Program-made: the position numbers and the translations under genes
Assembly: GCA_030704225.1 (NCBI GenBank)
Contig: CP131915.1
Location: 2,728,001 to 2,792,000, forward strand
DNA: 64,000 nucleotides
Reading direction: 5' to 3'
Origin: Kosakonia sp. H02
GTDB taxonomy: Bacteria; Pseudomonadota; Gammaproteobacteria; Enterobacterales; Enterobacteriaceae
Notes under the pieces: generated by a model
Databases searched by the model: none
What the model saw: only the letters and a program-made list of their open reading frames with translations
Told to the model about the DNA's origin: nothing
In this document: positions 34,525-43,676 of the stretch, piece by piece
How positions within the stretch are numbered: position 1 is the first letter of the stretch
How the letters are laid out: every line of letters begins with the position of its first letter

Positions 34525-35184
34525 GTGATGATGGAGCCCTACAATCCGCCGCAGGAACCCTGGCTGGTCATTCTGTATCAGGATGAACACATTATGGTGG
34601 TCAATAAACCCAGCGGTTTGTTGTCAGTGCCGGGACGCCTTGAAGAGCACAAAGACAGCGTGATGACGCGTATTCAGCGCGATTTTCCGCAGGCTGAATC
34701 CGTGCATCGCCTGGATATGGCGACCAGCGGTGTGATTGTGGTGGCACTCACCAAGCAGGCCGAGCGCGAATTAAAGCGGCAGTTTCGCGAGCGCGAGCCG
34801 AAAAAGCAGTATCTGGCGCGTGTCTGGGGTCACCCGGAAAACGAAGAAGGGCTGGTGGATTTACCGCTGATTTGCGACTGGCCGAATCGCCCGAAGCAGA
34901 AGGTGTGTTATGAAACCGGCAAGGCGGCGCAAACTGAATATCACGTGCTGGCGTTTGAAGAAGATGGCACCGCTCGCGTGCGGCTGAAGCCGATCACTGG
35001 CCGTTCACATCAGTTGCGGGTGCATATGCTGGCGCTGGGTCATCCGATTCTGGGGGATCGCTTTTACGCTCCGCCAGACGCGCTGGCGATGGCACCGCGT
35101 TTGCAGCTTCACGCCGAAACATTGACCATTACCCATCCGGTGTTCGGTAACAGCATGACGTTTAAAGCCCCGGTGGATTTTTGA
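34525..35184 (+). CDS. rluA: Dual-specificity 23S rRNA/tRNA pseudouridine synthase RluA
   Basis: Makes pseudouridine at position 746 of 23S rRNA and 32 of certain tRNAs. It has 219 residues from GTG at 34525, equal to E. coli, with GGAG 9 nt upstream. ATG codons at 34528 and 34531 are alternatives that shorten it by one or two residues. The catalytic aspartate is in SVHRLDMATSG near residue 64. It is probably co-transcribed with rapA. Confidence 0.96.
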   Translation: MMMEPYNPPQEPWLVILYQDEHIMVVNKPSGLLSVPGRLEEHKDSVMTRIQRDFPQAESVHRLDMATSGVIVVALTKQAERELKRQFREREPKKQYLARVWGHPENEEGLVDLPLICDWPNRPKQKVCYETGKAAQTEYHVLAFEEDGTARVRLKPITGRSHQLRVHMLALGHPILGDRFYAPPDALAMAPRLQLHAETLTITHPVFGNSMTFKAPVDF

Positions 35185-35191
35185 CCATGCT

Positions 35192-35217
35192 CCCCGGCCT
35201 TGCAGCCGGGGACGTTT
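35192..35217 (+). terminator. Terminator after rluA
   Basis: CCCCGGC (35192-35198) and GCCGGGG (35205-35211) form a GC stem with loop CTTGCA, followed by ACGTTTT. It fills the short convergent gap between rluA and djlA; the T-run is modest and only favours the plus strand. Confidence 0.75.
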
Positions 35218-35219
35218 TA

Positions 35220-36047
35220 TTAGCGAAACCCCTTCTGCTCGCGGATCAGCTCGTACGCTTTTTGAATTTCCTGCGCTTTTTGCTTCGCCATCTCCATCAT
35301 TTCCGGCGGTAACCCTTTTGCCACCAGTTTGTCCGGGTGATGCTCGCCCATCAACTTACGATAAGCGCGTTTGATGGTGGTGGTGTCGTCCGTTGGTTTC
35401 ACGCCCAGCACGTTACAGGCATCTTCCAGCGTCGGGCCGCGTTGCGCCTGCTGCCAGCCACCATTATTGCCCGACTGCTGCTGTGACGAGTGATAACCGC
35501 CGCCAAATTGCGCCCCGCCCTGCATCATGCGCAGAAACTGATCAAACTGGTTGCGCGAAATCCCCAGCTCTTCGGCAATGACGTACAACACGTCCCGCTC
35601 GCTCGGGTGCAAGGAACCATCGGCGAAGGCGGCCTGGATTTGAATTTCCAGAAACATCCTAATCAAATCAAAGCGCCCGAAACAGACGCTACGGAACTGA
35701 CGCATCTTGTCGCGCAACGGGTAGTTATCCGTTTTGCCGACGCGAAACGCGTGCTGTGCCGCAGTGCGCGACTCGCCGTGCAGGTTCATGCGATCCATAA
35801 ACAAGCTTGCGACCTGAATGTCGGCTTCGGTCACGCGGCCTTTCGATTTGGTCAGATGGCCCATCACCTCAAAGGTGGTGGCGAAAAAGAGCGTCTGACG
35901 TTCGCGCTGGTTCGCGAACCACGCCATTTTACGGCTGCGTGATTTATCGAAAATATGCCCAATGATTAGCCCAAGCACGGCACCCCAGAAGCCACCGCCC
36001 ATGAAAAGGGCGATGACCACCCCAACCACTTTCCCCCAATACTGCAT
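35220..36047 (-). CDS. djlA: Co-chaperone DjlA
   Basis: Inner-membrane DnaJ-like protein that stimulates DnaK and influences the Rcs/colanic-acid response. It has 275 residues (E. coli 271). A single N-terminal membrane segment (about 7-30, VVGVVIALFMGGGFWGAVLGLIIGH, glycine-patterned) is followed by a TerB-like central domain, a Gly/Gln-rich linker, and a C-terminal J domain with the HPD motif in GEHHPDKL. Divergent from lptD. Confidence 0.96.
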   Translation of the reverse strand: MQYWGKVVGVVIALFMGGGFWGAVLGLIIGHIFDKSRSRKMAWFANQRERQTLFFATTFEVMGHLTKSKGRVTEADIQVASLFMDRMNLHGESRTAAQHAFRVGKTDNYPLRDKMRQFRSVCFGRFDLIRMFLEIQIQAAFADGSLHPSERDVLYVIAEELGISRNQFDQFLRMMQGGAQFGGGYHSSQQQSGNNGGWQQAQRGPTLEDACNVLGVKPTDDTTTIKRAYRKLMGEHHPDKLVAKGLPPEMMEMAKQKAQEIQKAYELIREQKGFR

Positions 36048-36243
36048 ATACTCCCCAAATCGTCATGCCGTCGGCTAAAATTTGCTTTATCATACCCGTC
36101 ATTCTATGCCATGCACAGGCGCAGGCTTCTCCTTCTGGCTCGAACGCGGGCAGGATTAAAACTAGCGTTGCAAAGGCGAGTAAGTTAGTCTCAGACCGTT
36201 TGCCAGCGTAATGCCACAGATGACGGAACAACAAATACAACGT

Positions 36244-38586
36244 ATGAAAAAACGTATCCCCACCCTCCTGGCCACCATGATTGGCTACGCCCTTTACAGT
36301 CAGCAGGGAATGGCAGCCGATCTTGCCTCGCAATGTATGCTTGGCGTACCCAGCTACAACCGCCCGCTGATTAAAGGCGATACCAATGATTTACCGGTGA
36401 CAATTAACGCCGATCACGCCAAGGGCAATTATCCCGACGACGCCGTTTTTACCGGCAATGTGGATATTAATCAGGGTAATAGCCGCCTACAGGCCGATGA
36501 GGTTCAGCTTCATCAGCAGCAACCGGAAGGTCAGACAGCCCCCGTTCGCACGGTGGATGCACTCGGTAATGTGCACTATGACGATAACCAGGTCATCCTG
36601 AAAGGTCCGAAAGGTTGGTCGAATCTGAACACCAAAGACACCAATATTTGGGAAGGTGATTATCAGATGGTCGACCGTCAGGGGCGCGGTCAAGCCGATC
36701 TGATGAAACAGCGTGGGCAGAACCGCTATACCATTCTGGACAACGGGTCATTTACCTCCTGTCTCCCCGGCTCAAACACCTGGAGCGTGGTGGGGAGCGA
36801 AGTGATTCAGGATCGCGAAGAACAAGTCGCTGAAATCTGGAATGCCCGTTTTAAACTCGGCCCGGTGCCGGTGTTCTACAGCCCCTATTTGCAGTTGCCG
36901 ATTGGTGACAAACGTCGTTCCGGCTTCCTGATCCCGAATGCCAAATACAGCACCAGTAACTATTTTGAATTCTATCTGCCGTACTACTGGAACATCGCAC
37001 CGAATATGGATGCGACCATCACGCCGCACTACATTCATAAGCGCGGCAATATCCAGTGGCAGAACGAGTTCCGTTATCTGACCCACGCCGGCCAGGGCTT
37101 GATTGAGTTTGACTATTTGCCGTCAGATAAAGTCTATGCCGATGAATACCCGACAGAGGGCGATCGCCATCGCTGGCTCTTCTTCTGGCAGCACTCCGGG
37201 GTGATGGACAAAGTATGGCGCTTTAACGCCAACTACACCAAAGTCAGCGACCCGCGCTATTTCAACAACTTCTCATCGAAATACGGTTCAAGTACCGACG
37301 GTTACGCCACGCAGATTTTGAGCGCTGGCTATGCCGTCGAAAACTTTAACGCCACGGTGTCGACGAAACAGTTCCAGGTGTTTAACCGCCAGAGCAGCAA
37401 CTCCTATTCTGCGCAGCCGCAGGTGGATGTTAACTGGTATCACAATGACTTGGGGCCGTTTGACTTCCGCGTTTATGGTCAGGCGGTGAATTTTGTGAAC
37501 ACCAACTCGAACAACCCGGAATCCACCCGTCTGCATCTGGAGCCGACCTTAAGCTTGCCGGTATCCAATGAGTGGAGCAGCCTGAATACCGAAGTGAAAA
37601 TGCTGGCGACCCATTACCAGCAAACCAATCTCGATACCTATAACGAGCGAAACAACACGGACTACCGCTCCTCCGTTAACCGTGTGATGCCGCAGTTTAA
37701 AACCGACGGCAGGCTGGTTTTCGAGCGCGATATGAACTGGGCGGAAGGCTATACCCAGACGCTGGAACCGCGCGCGCAGTACCTTTACGTGCCGTATCGC
37801 GATCAGAGCCATATCAATAACTATGACTCGTCGCTGTTGCAGTCTGACTACAGCGGTCTGTTCCGCGATCGGACTTATGGCGGTCTTGACCGCATCGCAT
37901 CTGCAAACCAGGTCACGACCGGCGTCACAACCCGCATTTATGATGACGCGTCGGTTGAACGTTTTAACGTTTCTGTTGGTCAAATCTACTATTTCACCGA
38001 GTCCCGTACCGGTGATGACAACATTAACTGGGAGAAAGACAACAAAACGGGCTCGCTGGTGTGGGCGGGCGATACGTACTGGCGCATCTCCGATCGTTGG
38101 GGCCTGCGCGGCGGGGTACAGTACGATACGCGTCTGAACAATATTGCTAACAGCAGTTCGGCGCTGGAATACCGCCGCGATCAAGACCGTATGGTGCAAT
38201 TGAGCTATCGCTACGCCAGCCCGGAATACATCCAGGCGACGCTGCCGAACTTTGCGACTGCCGAGCAGTATAAGAAAGGCATTTCGCAGGTGGGCACTGC
38301 GGCAAGCTGGCCGATTAACGATCGCTGGTCGCTTGTGGGCGCGTACTATCTCGATACCAACACCAATAAACCTGCCGACCAGATGGTCGGTCTGCAATAC
38401 AACTCCTGCTGTTATGCGATTCGCTTCGGCTATGAACGCAAACTTAACGGCTGGGAAGATTCACAAAGCAAGTATGAAAAAGTTATCGGTTTCAACATTG
38501 AGCTTCGTGGCCTGAGTTCCAACTACGGTTTAGGAACGCAAGAAATGTTGCGTTCGAACATTCTGCCGTACCGTAGCTCTCTGTGA
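36244..38586 (+). CDS. lptD: LPS assembly outer-membrane protein LptD
   Basis: Beta-barrel that, with the LptE plug, inserts lipopolysaccharide into the outer leaflet. The start at 36244 gives MKKRIPTLLATM and 780 residues (E. coli 784). The in-frame ATG at 36211 would place eleven unlikely residues ahead of the signal peptide (about 1-24, cut before ADLASQC). The four cysteines needed for disulfide maturation are present: near 31, near 173 (SCLPGS), and an adjacent pair near 720 (NSCCYAIRF). First gene of the lptD-surA-pdxA-rsmA-apaGH operon. Confidence 0.98.
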   Translation: MKKRIPTLLATMIGYALYSQQGMAADLASQCMLGVPSYNRPLIKGDTNDLPVTINADHAKGNYPDDAVFTGNVDINQGNSRLQADEVQLHQQQPEGQTAPVRTVDALGNVHYDDNQVILKGPKGWSNLNTKDTNIWEGDYQMVDRQGRGQADLMKQRGQNRYTILDNGSFTSCLPGSNTWSVVGSEVIQDREEQVAEIWNARFKLGPVPVFYSPYLQLPIGDKRRSGFLIPNAKYSTSNYFEFYLPYYWNIAPNMDATITPHYIHKRGNIQWQNEFRYLTHAGQGLIEFDYLPSDKVYADEYPTEGDRHRWLFFWQHSGVMDKVWRFNANYTKVSDPRYFNNFSSKYGSSTDGYATQILSAGYAVENFNATVSTKQFQVFNRQSSNSYSAQPQVDVNWYHNDLGPFDFRVYGQAVNFVNTNSNNPESTRLHLEPTLSLPVSNEWSSLNTEVKMLATHYQQTNLDTYNERNNTDYRSSVNRVMPQFKTDGRLVFERDMNWAEGYTQTLEPRAQYLYVPYRDQSHINNYDSSLLQSDYSGLFRDRTYGGLDRIASANQVTTGVTTRIYDDASVERFNVSVGQIYYFTESRTGDDNINWEKDNKTGSLVWAGDTYWRISDRWGLRGGVQYDTRLNNIANSSSALEYRRDQDRMVQLSYRYASPEYIQATLPNFATAEQYKKGISQVGTAASWPINDRWSLVGAYYLDTNTNKPADQMVGLQYNSCCYAIRFGYERKLNGWEDSQSKYEKVIGFNIELRGLSSNYGLGTQEMLRSNILPYRSSL

Positions 38587-38639
38587 TCTGTTTGATTTGC
38601 AACGTAATCCGCATTGCGGTTAATTGAAATGGAAAAGGT

Positions 38640-39926
38640 ATGAAGAACTGGAAAACGCTGCTTCTCGGTATCGCTATGGTTGCGAATACCAGTTTCGCCG
38701 CGCCTCAGGTTGTCGATAAAGTCGCCGCCGTGGTTAACAACGGTGTCGTGCTTGAAAGTGATGTTGATGGTTTGATGCAATCCGTGAAGGCTAACGCAGG
38801 CCAGGCAGGCCAGCAGTTACCTGATGACGCAACCCTGCGCCATCAGATCCTGGAGCGCCTGATCATGGATCAGATCATTTTGCAGATGGGCACGAAAATG
38901 GGCGTCAAAGTGACTGACGAACAGCTCGATGCCGCCATCGCGGATATTGCGAAACAGAACAATATGACGATGGATCAGATGCGCAGCCGCCTGGCCTACG
39001 ACGGGATGAACTTCAACACCTACCGTAACCAGATCCGCAAAGAGATGATCATCTCCGAAGTGCGCAATAACGAAGTGCGCCGCCGCGTCACCGTGCTGCC
39101 GCAGGAAGTGGAATCGCTGGCGCAGCAGGTGGGCAATCAGAACGATGCCAGCACCGAGCTGAACCTGAGCCACATCCTGATCGCGCTGCCGGAAAACCCA
39201 ACGTCCGATCAGGTCAACGAAGCAGAAGCCCAGGCGCGTTCCATTATCGAGCAAGCCCGTAACGGCGCTGATTTTGGCAAACTGGCTATCACCTACTCTG
39301 CCGATCAGCAGGCGCTGAAAGGCGGCCAGATGGGCTGGGGCCGTATCCAGGAACTGCCGAGCGTCTTTGCTCAGGCGCTGAGCACCGCGAAAAAAGGCGA
39401 TGTGCTTGGCCCGATCCGCTCCGGTGTCGGTTTCCACATTCTGAAAGTGAACGATCTGCGCGGTCAGTCGCAGAGCATCTCCGTCACGGAAGTGCACGCT
39501 CGCCACATTTTGCTGAAACCGTCGCCGATCATGAATGATGACCAGGCGCGCACCAAGCTGGAACAAATTGCTGCCGACATTAAGAGTGGTAAAACCACGT
39601 TTGCAAACGCCGCGAAAGAGTTCTCTCAGGATCCAGGTTCTGCAAACCAGGGCGGCGATCTGGGCTGGGCGGCGGCGGATATTTACGATCCGGCATTCCG
39701 CGATGCGCTGATGAAGCTGAAACGCGGCGAGATGAGCGGCCCGGTTCACTCCTCCTTCGGCTGGCACCTGATTGAAATGCTCGATAGCCGTAACGTCGAT
39801 AAAACCGATGCCGCACAGAAAGACCGCGCCTACCGTATGTTGATGAACCGCAAGTTCTCTGAAGAGGCGGCAACCTGGATGCAGGAACAACGCGCCAGTG
39901 CTTACGTCAAAATTCTGAGCAACTAA
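38640..39926 (+). CDS. surA: Periplasmic chaperone and peptidyl-prolyl isomerase SurA
   Basis: Escorts unfolded outer-membrane proteins, including LptD, across the periplasm. It has 428 residues, as in E. coli. Signal peptide 1-20 (ends NTSFA before APQVVDK). The N-terminal chaperone module (VNNGVVLESDVDGLMQ) is followed by two parvulin domains (LNLSHILIALPE and EVHARHILLKPSP). It lies 53 nt after lptD, and its stop overlaps the pdxA start (TAATGA). Confidence 0.98.
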   Translation: MKNWKTLLLGIAMVANTSFAAPQVVDKVAAVVNNGVVLESDVDGLMQSVKANAGQAGQQLPDDATLRHQILERLIMDQIILQMGTKMGVKVTDEQLDAAIADIAKQNNMTMDQMRSRLAYDGMNFNTYRNQIRKEMIISEVRNNEVRRRVTVLPQEVESLAQQVGNQNDASTELNLSHILIALPENPTSDQVNEAEAQARSIIEQARNGADFGKLAITYSADQQALKGGQMGWGRIQELPSVFAQALSTAKKGDVLGPIRSGVGFHILKVNDLRGQSQSISVTEVHARHILLKPSPIMNDDQARTKLEQIAADIKSGKTTFANAAKEFSQDPGSANQGGDLGWAAADIYDPAFRDALMKLKRGEMSGPVHSSFGWHLIEMLDSRNVDKTDAAQKDRAYRMLMNRKFSEEAATWMQEQRASAYVKILSN

Positions 39927-40912
39927 TGAAAACGCATCGTGTCGTCATCACGCCCGGCGAACCCGCCGGGATTGGCCCGGATCTGGTGGTGCAGCTCGCC
40001 CAGCGCGGCTGGCCGGTAGAACTGGTAGTTTGCGCCGATGCGACGCTGTTAACCGACCGGGCAGCCCTGCTCGGTCTGCCACTTCAACTGCGGGAATATG
40101 ATCCCCTCAGCGAAGCTACCGCGCAGCAGGCCGGAACGCTCACCGTATTGCCCATTTCACTTAATGCGCCGGTTACGCCGGGTCGATTAAACCCACAGAA
40201 CGGCGCGTACGTCGTTAACACCCTTGCCCGCGCCTGCGATGGCTGCCTGAATGGCGAATTTGCCGCGCTTATCACCGGGCCGGTGCACAAGGGCGTAATT
40301 AACGATGCGGGCACGCCGTTTACCGGGCATACGGAGTTTTTCGAGGAGCGCTCGCACGCCGCCAAAGTGGTAATGATGCTGGCAACGGAAGAACTGCGCG
40401 TGGCGCTCGCCACCACGCACCTGCCGCTCAAAGCCGTTGCGAACGCCATCACGCCGGCGTTATTGCGTGAGGTGATTAGCATCCTGCACAGCGATTTACA
40501 GCAGAAATTTGGTATTCGCCAGCCGCATATCCTCGTTTGCGGTTTGAACCCGCATGCGGGCGAAGGCGGTCATATGGGAACGGAAGAGATCGATACGATC
40601 ATTCCGGTGCTGGAAGAGATGCGCAAAAAAGGCATGCATTTAAGCGGTCCGCTACCTGCCGATACGCTGTTTCAGCCCAAATATCTCGATAACGCCGACG
40701 CCGTACTGGCGATGTACCACGATCAAGGCCTGCCCGTGCTAAAATACCAGGGCTTTGGCCGCGGAGTGAATATCACCCTCGGTTTACCTTTTATTCGCAC
40801 TTCCGTCGACCACGGTACCGCACTTGAACTTGCGGGCCAGGGCACAGCGGATGTCGGCAGTTTTATTACGGCGCTTAATCTCGCCATCAAAATGATTGTT
40901 AATACTCAATGA
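39926..40912 (+). CDS. pdxA: 4-hydroxythreonine-4-phosphate dehydrogenase
   Basis: NAD-dependent enzyme of pyridoxal 5'-phosphate synthesis. It has 328 residues (E. coli 329). Family motifs are TPGEPAGIGPDL at the start, the metal-binding GHTEFFEER segment (His136 type), and MYHDQGLPVLKYQGFGRGVNITLGLP with the other histidines. It overlaps surA by 1 nt and rsmA by 4 nt, so translation is tightly coupled. Confidence 0.98.
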   Translation: MKTHRVVITPGEPAGIGPDLVVQLAQRGWPVELVVCADATLLTDRAALLGLPLQLREYDPLSEATAQQAGTLTVLPISLNAPVTPGRLNPQNGAYVVNTLARACDGCLNGEFAALITGPVHKGVINDAGTPFTGHTEFFEERSHAAKVVMMLATEELRVALATTHLPLKAVANAITPALLREVISILHSDLQQKFGIRQPHILVCGLNPHAGEGGHMGTEEIDTIIPVLEEMRKKGMHLSGPLPADTLFQPKYLDNADAVLAMYHDQGLPVLKYQGFGRGVNITLGLPFIRTSVDHGTALELAGQGTADVGSFITALNLAIKMIVNTQ

Positions 40913-41730
40913 ATACTCGCGTCCATCAGGGCCACTTAGCCCGCAAACGCTTCGGGCAAAACTTTCTCCACGACCAGTTCGTGATCGACAGCATTGTTTC
41001 CGCTATCAACCCGCAAAAGGGTCAGGCCATGGTCGAAATCGGCCCAGGGCTTGGCGCATTGACCGAACCGGTTGGCGAACGTCTGGATAAGATGACGGTT
41101 ATTGAGCTTGACCGCGATCTGGCGGCTCGCCTGCAAACACACCCGTTCCTCGCGCCAAAGCTGACCATTTATCAGCAAGATGCGATGACCATGAACTTTG
41201 GCGAGCTGTCACAGACCCTCGGTCAGCCGCTGCGCGTGTTCGGCAATTTGCCTTATAACATCTCCACGCCGTTGATGTTCCATCTGTTTAGCTATACTGA
41301 TGCCATTGCCGACATGCACTTTATGTTGCAAAAAGAGGTGGTAAACCGCCTGGTTGCAGGACCAAACAGTAAGGCGTATGGTCGATTAAGCGTGATGGCC
41401 CAGTACTATTGCCAGATTATCCCGGTGCTGGAAGTGCCGCCAACCGCCTTCGCACCGCCGCCGAAAGTGGATTCCGCTGTGGTTCGTCTGGTGCCGCATG
41501 CGACCATGCCGTATCCGGTGAAAGAGATTCGCACGCTGAGCCGCATCACGACCGAAGCGTTCAACCAGCGTCGTAAGACTATCCGTAACAGTCTTGGTAA
41601 TGTCTTTACCGTTGAGGTACTGACATCGTTGGGTATCGATCCGACGATGCGTGCAGAAAATATCTCTGTCGCGCAATATTGTCAGTTAGCGAATTACCTG
41701 ACGGATAATGCGCCGCCAAAGGAGAGTTAA
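40909..41730 (+). CDS. rsmA: 16S rRNA dimethyladenosine transferase RsmA (KsgA)
   Basis: Dimethylates A1518 and A1519 of 16S rRNA late in small-subunit assembly; its loss gives kasugamycin resistance. It has 273 residues, as in E. coli. Motif I is VEIGPGLGALTEP near residue 40, the acidic motif is VIELDRDLAARL, and the catalytic motif IV is NLPYNISTPL near 113. Its ATG overlaps the pdxA stop (ATGA). Confidence 0.98.
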   Translation: MNTRVHQGHLARKRFGQNFLHDQFVIDSIVSAINPQKGQAMVEIGPGLGALTEPVGERLDKMTVIELDRDLAARLQTHPFLAPKLTIYQQDAMTMNFGELSQTLGQPLRVFGNLPYNISTPLMFHLFSYTDAIADMHFMLQKEVVNRLVAGPNSKAYGRLSVMAQYYCQIIPVLEVPPTAFAPPPKVDSAVVRLVPHATMPYPVKEIRTLSRITTEAFNQRRKTIRNSLGNVFTVEVLTSLGIDPTMRAENISVAQYCQLANYLTDNAPPKES

Positions 41731-41733
41731 CTC

Positions 41734-42111
41734 ATGATCAATTCGCCCCGAGTCTCTGTGCAGGTACAAAGCATCTATATCGAGTCCCAGTCGCTTCCCG
41801 ACAATGAACGCTATGTTTTTGCTTATACCATTACTATCCGGAATCTGGGGCGAACCTCCGTCCAGTTGCTCAAACGCTACTGGCTGATCACCAATGGAAA
41901 TGGCCGCGAAACGGAAGTTCAGGGTGAAGGGGTGGTCGGTGAACAACCTCATATCGAACCCGGCGGCGAATATCAATATACCAGCGGGGCGGTGATTGAA
42001 ACGCCGCTGGGCACCATGCAAGGCCACTACGACATGGTCGACGCGCAAGGCAACGCGTTTCGCATCGCCATCCCGGTCTTCCGACTCGCCGTTCCAATAG
42101 TGATCCATTAA
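41734..42111 (+). CDS. apaG: ApaG protein (Co2+/Mg2+ efflux-associated)
   Basis: Small protein with an FN3-like beta-sandwich (DUF525 family); in enterobacteria it has been linked to cobalt resistance and magnesium efflux, but its biochemical role remains uncertain. It has 125 residues, full length. The core FAYTITIRNLGRTSVQLLKRYWLITNG and GEGVVGEQPHIEPGGEYQYTSG is highly conserved. It lies 3 nt after rsmA and 4 nt before apaH. Confidence 0.95.
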   Translation: MINSPRVSVQVQSIYIESQSLPDNERYVFAYTITIRNLGRTSVQLLKRYWLITNGNGRETEVQGEGVVGEQPHIEPGGEYQYTSGAVIETPLGTMQGHYDMVDAQGNAFRIAIPVFRLAVPIVIH

Positions 42112-42115
42112 TACA

Positions 42116-42964
42116 ATGTCTACATACCTTATTGGCGATGTTCACGGTTGCTTTGATGAACTGATCGCGCTGTTAAAACAGGTCGAATTTTCGCCGGAAC
42201 AAGACACTTTATGGCTGACAGGCGACCTCGTTGCCCGTGGGCCAGGCTCGCTGGATGTACTGCGTTACGTCAAATCCCTTGGCGATAGCGTGCGCATCGT
42301 GCTGGGCAACCATGACTTACACCTGCTGGCCGTGTTTGCGGGTATCAGCCGTAATAAACCTAAAGATCGCCTTAACCTGCTGCTTGAAGCGCCCGACGCC
42401 GATGAGCTGATCAACTGGCTACGCCGCCAGCCGCTGTTGCAAATCGACGAAGAGAAAAAGCTGGTGATGGCTCACGCCGGGATCACGCCGCAGTGGGATA
42501 TCGACACCGCAAAAAGCTGCGCCCGCGATGCCGAAGCCGTGCTGGCGAGCGATTCGTATCCTTTATTTCTTGATGCGATGTATGGCGATCTGCCAAATCA
42601 CTGGTCGCCGGAATTAAGCGGTCTTGCGCGCCTGCGTTTTATCACTAACGCGTTTACGCGCATGCGCTACTGCTTCCCGAACGGGCAGCTTGATATGTAC
42701 TGCAAAGACATCCCGCAGAACGCCCCCGCGCCGCTCAAACCCTGGTTCGCGATCCCGGGGCCGGTGGCGCAGGAGTACAGCATCGTCTTTGGTCACTGGG
42801 CTTCGCTGGAAGGCACCGGGACGCCGGAAGGGATTTACGGGCTGGATACCGGATGCTGCTGGGGCGGCGATCTGACCTGCCTGCGCTGGGAAGATAAAAA
42901 ATACTTCACGCAGCCGTCGAACCGCCAGATGGATTTGGGTGATGACGAGGCGATCGCCTCTTAG
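42116..42964 (+). CDS. apaH: Diadenosine tetraphosphatase ApaH
   Basis: Symmetrical Ap4A hydrolase that also removes Np4-type caps from RNA. It has 282 residues (E. coli 280). Metallophosphatase motifs are GDVHG near residue 7, GDLVARGPGS, GNHDLHLL near 64, and GHWASLEG. It is the last gene of the lptD operon; a strong GC hairpin follows in the convergent gap to folA. Confidence 0.97.
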   Translation: MSTYLIGDVHGCFDELIALLKQVEFSPEQDTLWLTGDLVARGPGSLDVLRYVKSLGDSVRIVLGNHDLHLLAVFAGISRNKPKDRLNLLLEAPDADELINWLRRQPLLQIDEEKKLVMAHAGITPQWDIDTAKSCARDAEAVLASDSYPLFLDAMYGDLPNHWSPELSGLARLRFITNAFTRMRYCFPNGQLDMYCKDIPQNAPAPLKPWFAIPGPVAQEYSIVFGHWASLEGTGTPEGIYGLDTGCCWGGDLTCLRWEDKKYFTQPSNRQMDLGDDEAIAS

Positions 42965-42972
42965 AACAGATT

Positions 42973-42994
42973 CCCCGACGCGGCGGCGTCGGGG
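42973..42994. terminator. Probable bidirectional terminator between apaH and folA
   Basis: CCCCGACGC and GCGTCGGGG form a perfect 9-bp stem with a 4-nt loop, 8 nt after the apaH stop and 7 nt from the folA stop. There is no T-run on either strand, so intrinsic termination is plausible by position but not proven. Confidence 0.55.
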
Positions 42995-43001
42995 AAAGGG
43001 A

Positions 43002-43481
43002 TTATCTGCGATTCAGAATTTCGAAGCAGTAGCTGTGCGAGTTCTGCTCGTCAGCGTCGTGGAATTCGCTAAATACCGATTCCCACTCATCCGGATCGTA
43101 GTCCGGGAAATGGGTATCGCCTTCCACTTCCGCATCAATATGCGTCAGATAGAGACGCTGCGCTTTCGGCAGGAACTGCTCGTAAACGCGACCGCCGCCG
43201 ATCACCATGATCTCTTCCGCGTCGCCGCATTGCGCGATGGCTTCATCCACGGATTTCACCCACTGCACGCGATCGTCACTGCCCGGCTGGCTACTGATGA
43301 CGATATTTTTACGCCCCGGCAGCGGGCGACCGATGGATTCCCACGTCAGGCGGCCCATCACAACAGGTTTGTTTAAGGTGGAGCGCTTAAACCAGGCGAG
43401 ATCGGCAGGGAGATGCCACGGCATGGCGTTTTCCATACCGATGACGCGATCCACTGCTAACGCCGCAATCAGACTGATCAT
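43002..43481 (-). CDS. folA: Dihydrofolate reductase
   Basis: NADPH-dependent reduction of dihydrofolate, target of trimethoprim. It has 159 residues from the ATG giving MISLIAALAVDRVIGMENAM, equal to E. coli. The Met20 loop, the catalytic Asp in PADLAWFKR near residue 27, and the NADPH-binding IMVIGGGRVYEQ segment are intact. I see no change at Pro21, Asp27, Leu28 or Trp30, positions that alter in resistant mutants. A longer frame upstream covers the promoter and is rejected. Confidence 0.98.
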   Translation of the reverse strand: MISLIAALAVDRVIGMENAMPWHLPADLAWFKRSTLNKPVVMGRLTWESIGRPLPGRKNIVISSQPGSDDRVQWVKSVDEAIAQCGDAEEIMVIGGGRVYEQFLPKAQRLYLTHIDAEVEGDTHFPDYDPDEWESVFSEFHDADEQNSHSYCFEILNRR

Positions 43482-43515
43482 TGATTCATTCCTGGATGCA
43501 AAAAAAATTGTCGCC

Positions 43516-43544
43516 ACTATACGGAAAGCACATTCCTTCGTCGA
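43516..43544 (-). promoter_or_regulatory. Probable folA promoter
   Basis: On the minus strand TATAGT (43516-43521) is preceded, 17 nt away, by TCGACG (43539-43544), a four-of-six match to the -35 consensus. It lies 35 nt upstream of the folA ATG. Confidence 0.55.
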
Positions 43545-43619
43545 CGGTGAGTAGGGCAAAGAATGAGAAAAATTTCTATTCTGCTGGCGGCGGCGCAACC
43601 TGCACCTGCACCGCCAGCT

Positions 43620-43635
43620 TTCCACGCGCGTGGAA
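43620..43635. repeat. 16-nt perfect palindrome between folA and kefC
   Basis: TTCCACGCGCGTGGAA reads the same on both strands. Beside it, CTGGCGG (43584-43590) and CCGCCAG (43611-43617) form another inverted pair. Both lie in the roughly 195-nt gap after kefC. They may be the kefC terminator or a protein site; no T-run follows. Confidence 0.6.
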
Positions 43636-43676
43636 TCAAACCGTTAGCCGTAAATTAGCCTGAACACAGCACACTC

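Noticed and set aside
38817..39890. Minus-strand open frame of 357 codons opposite surA
   Set aside because: Antisense to a full-length, conserved surA; no ribosome site or known domain.
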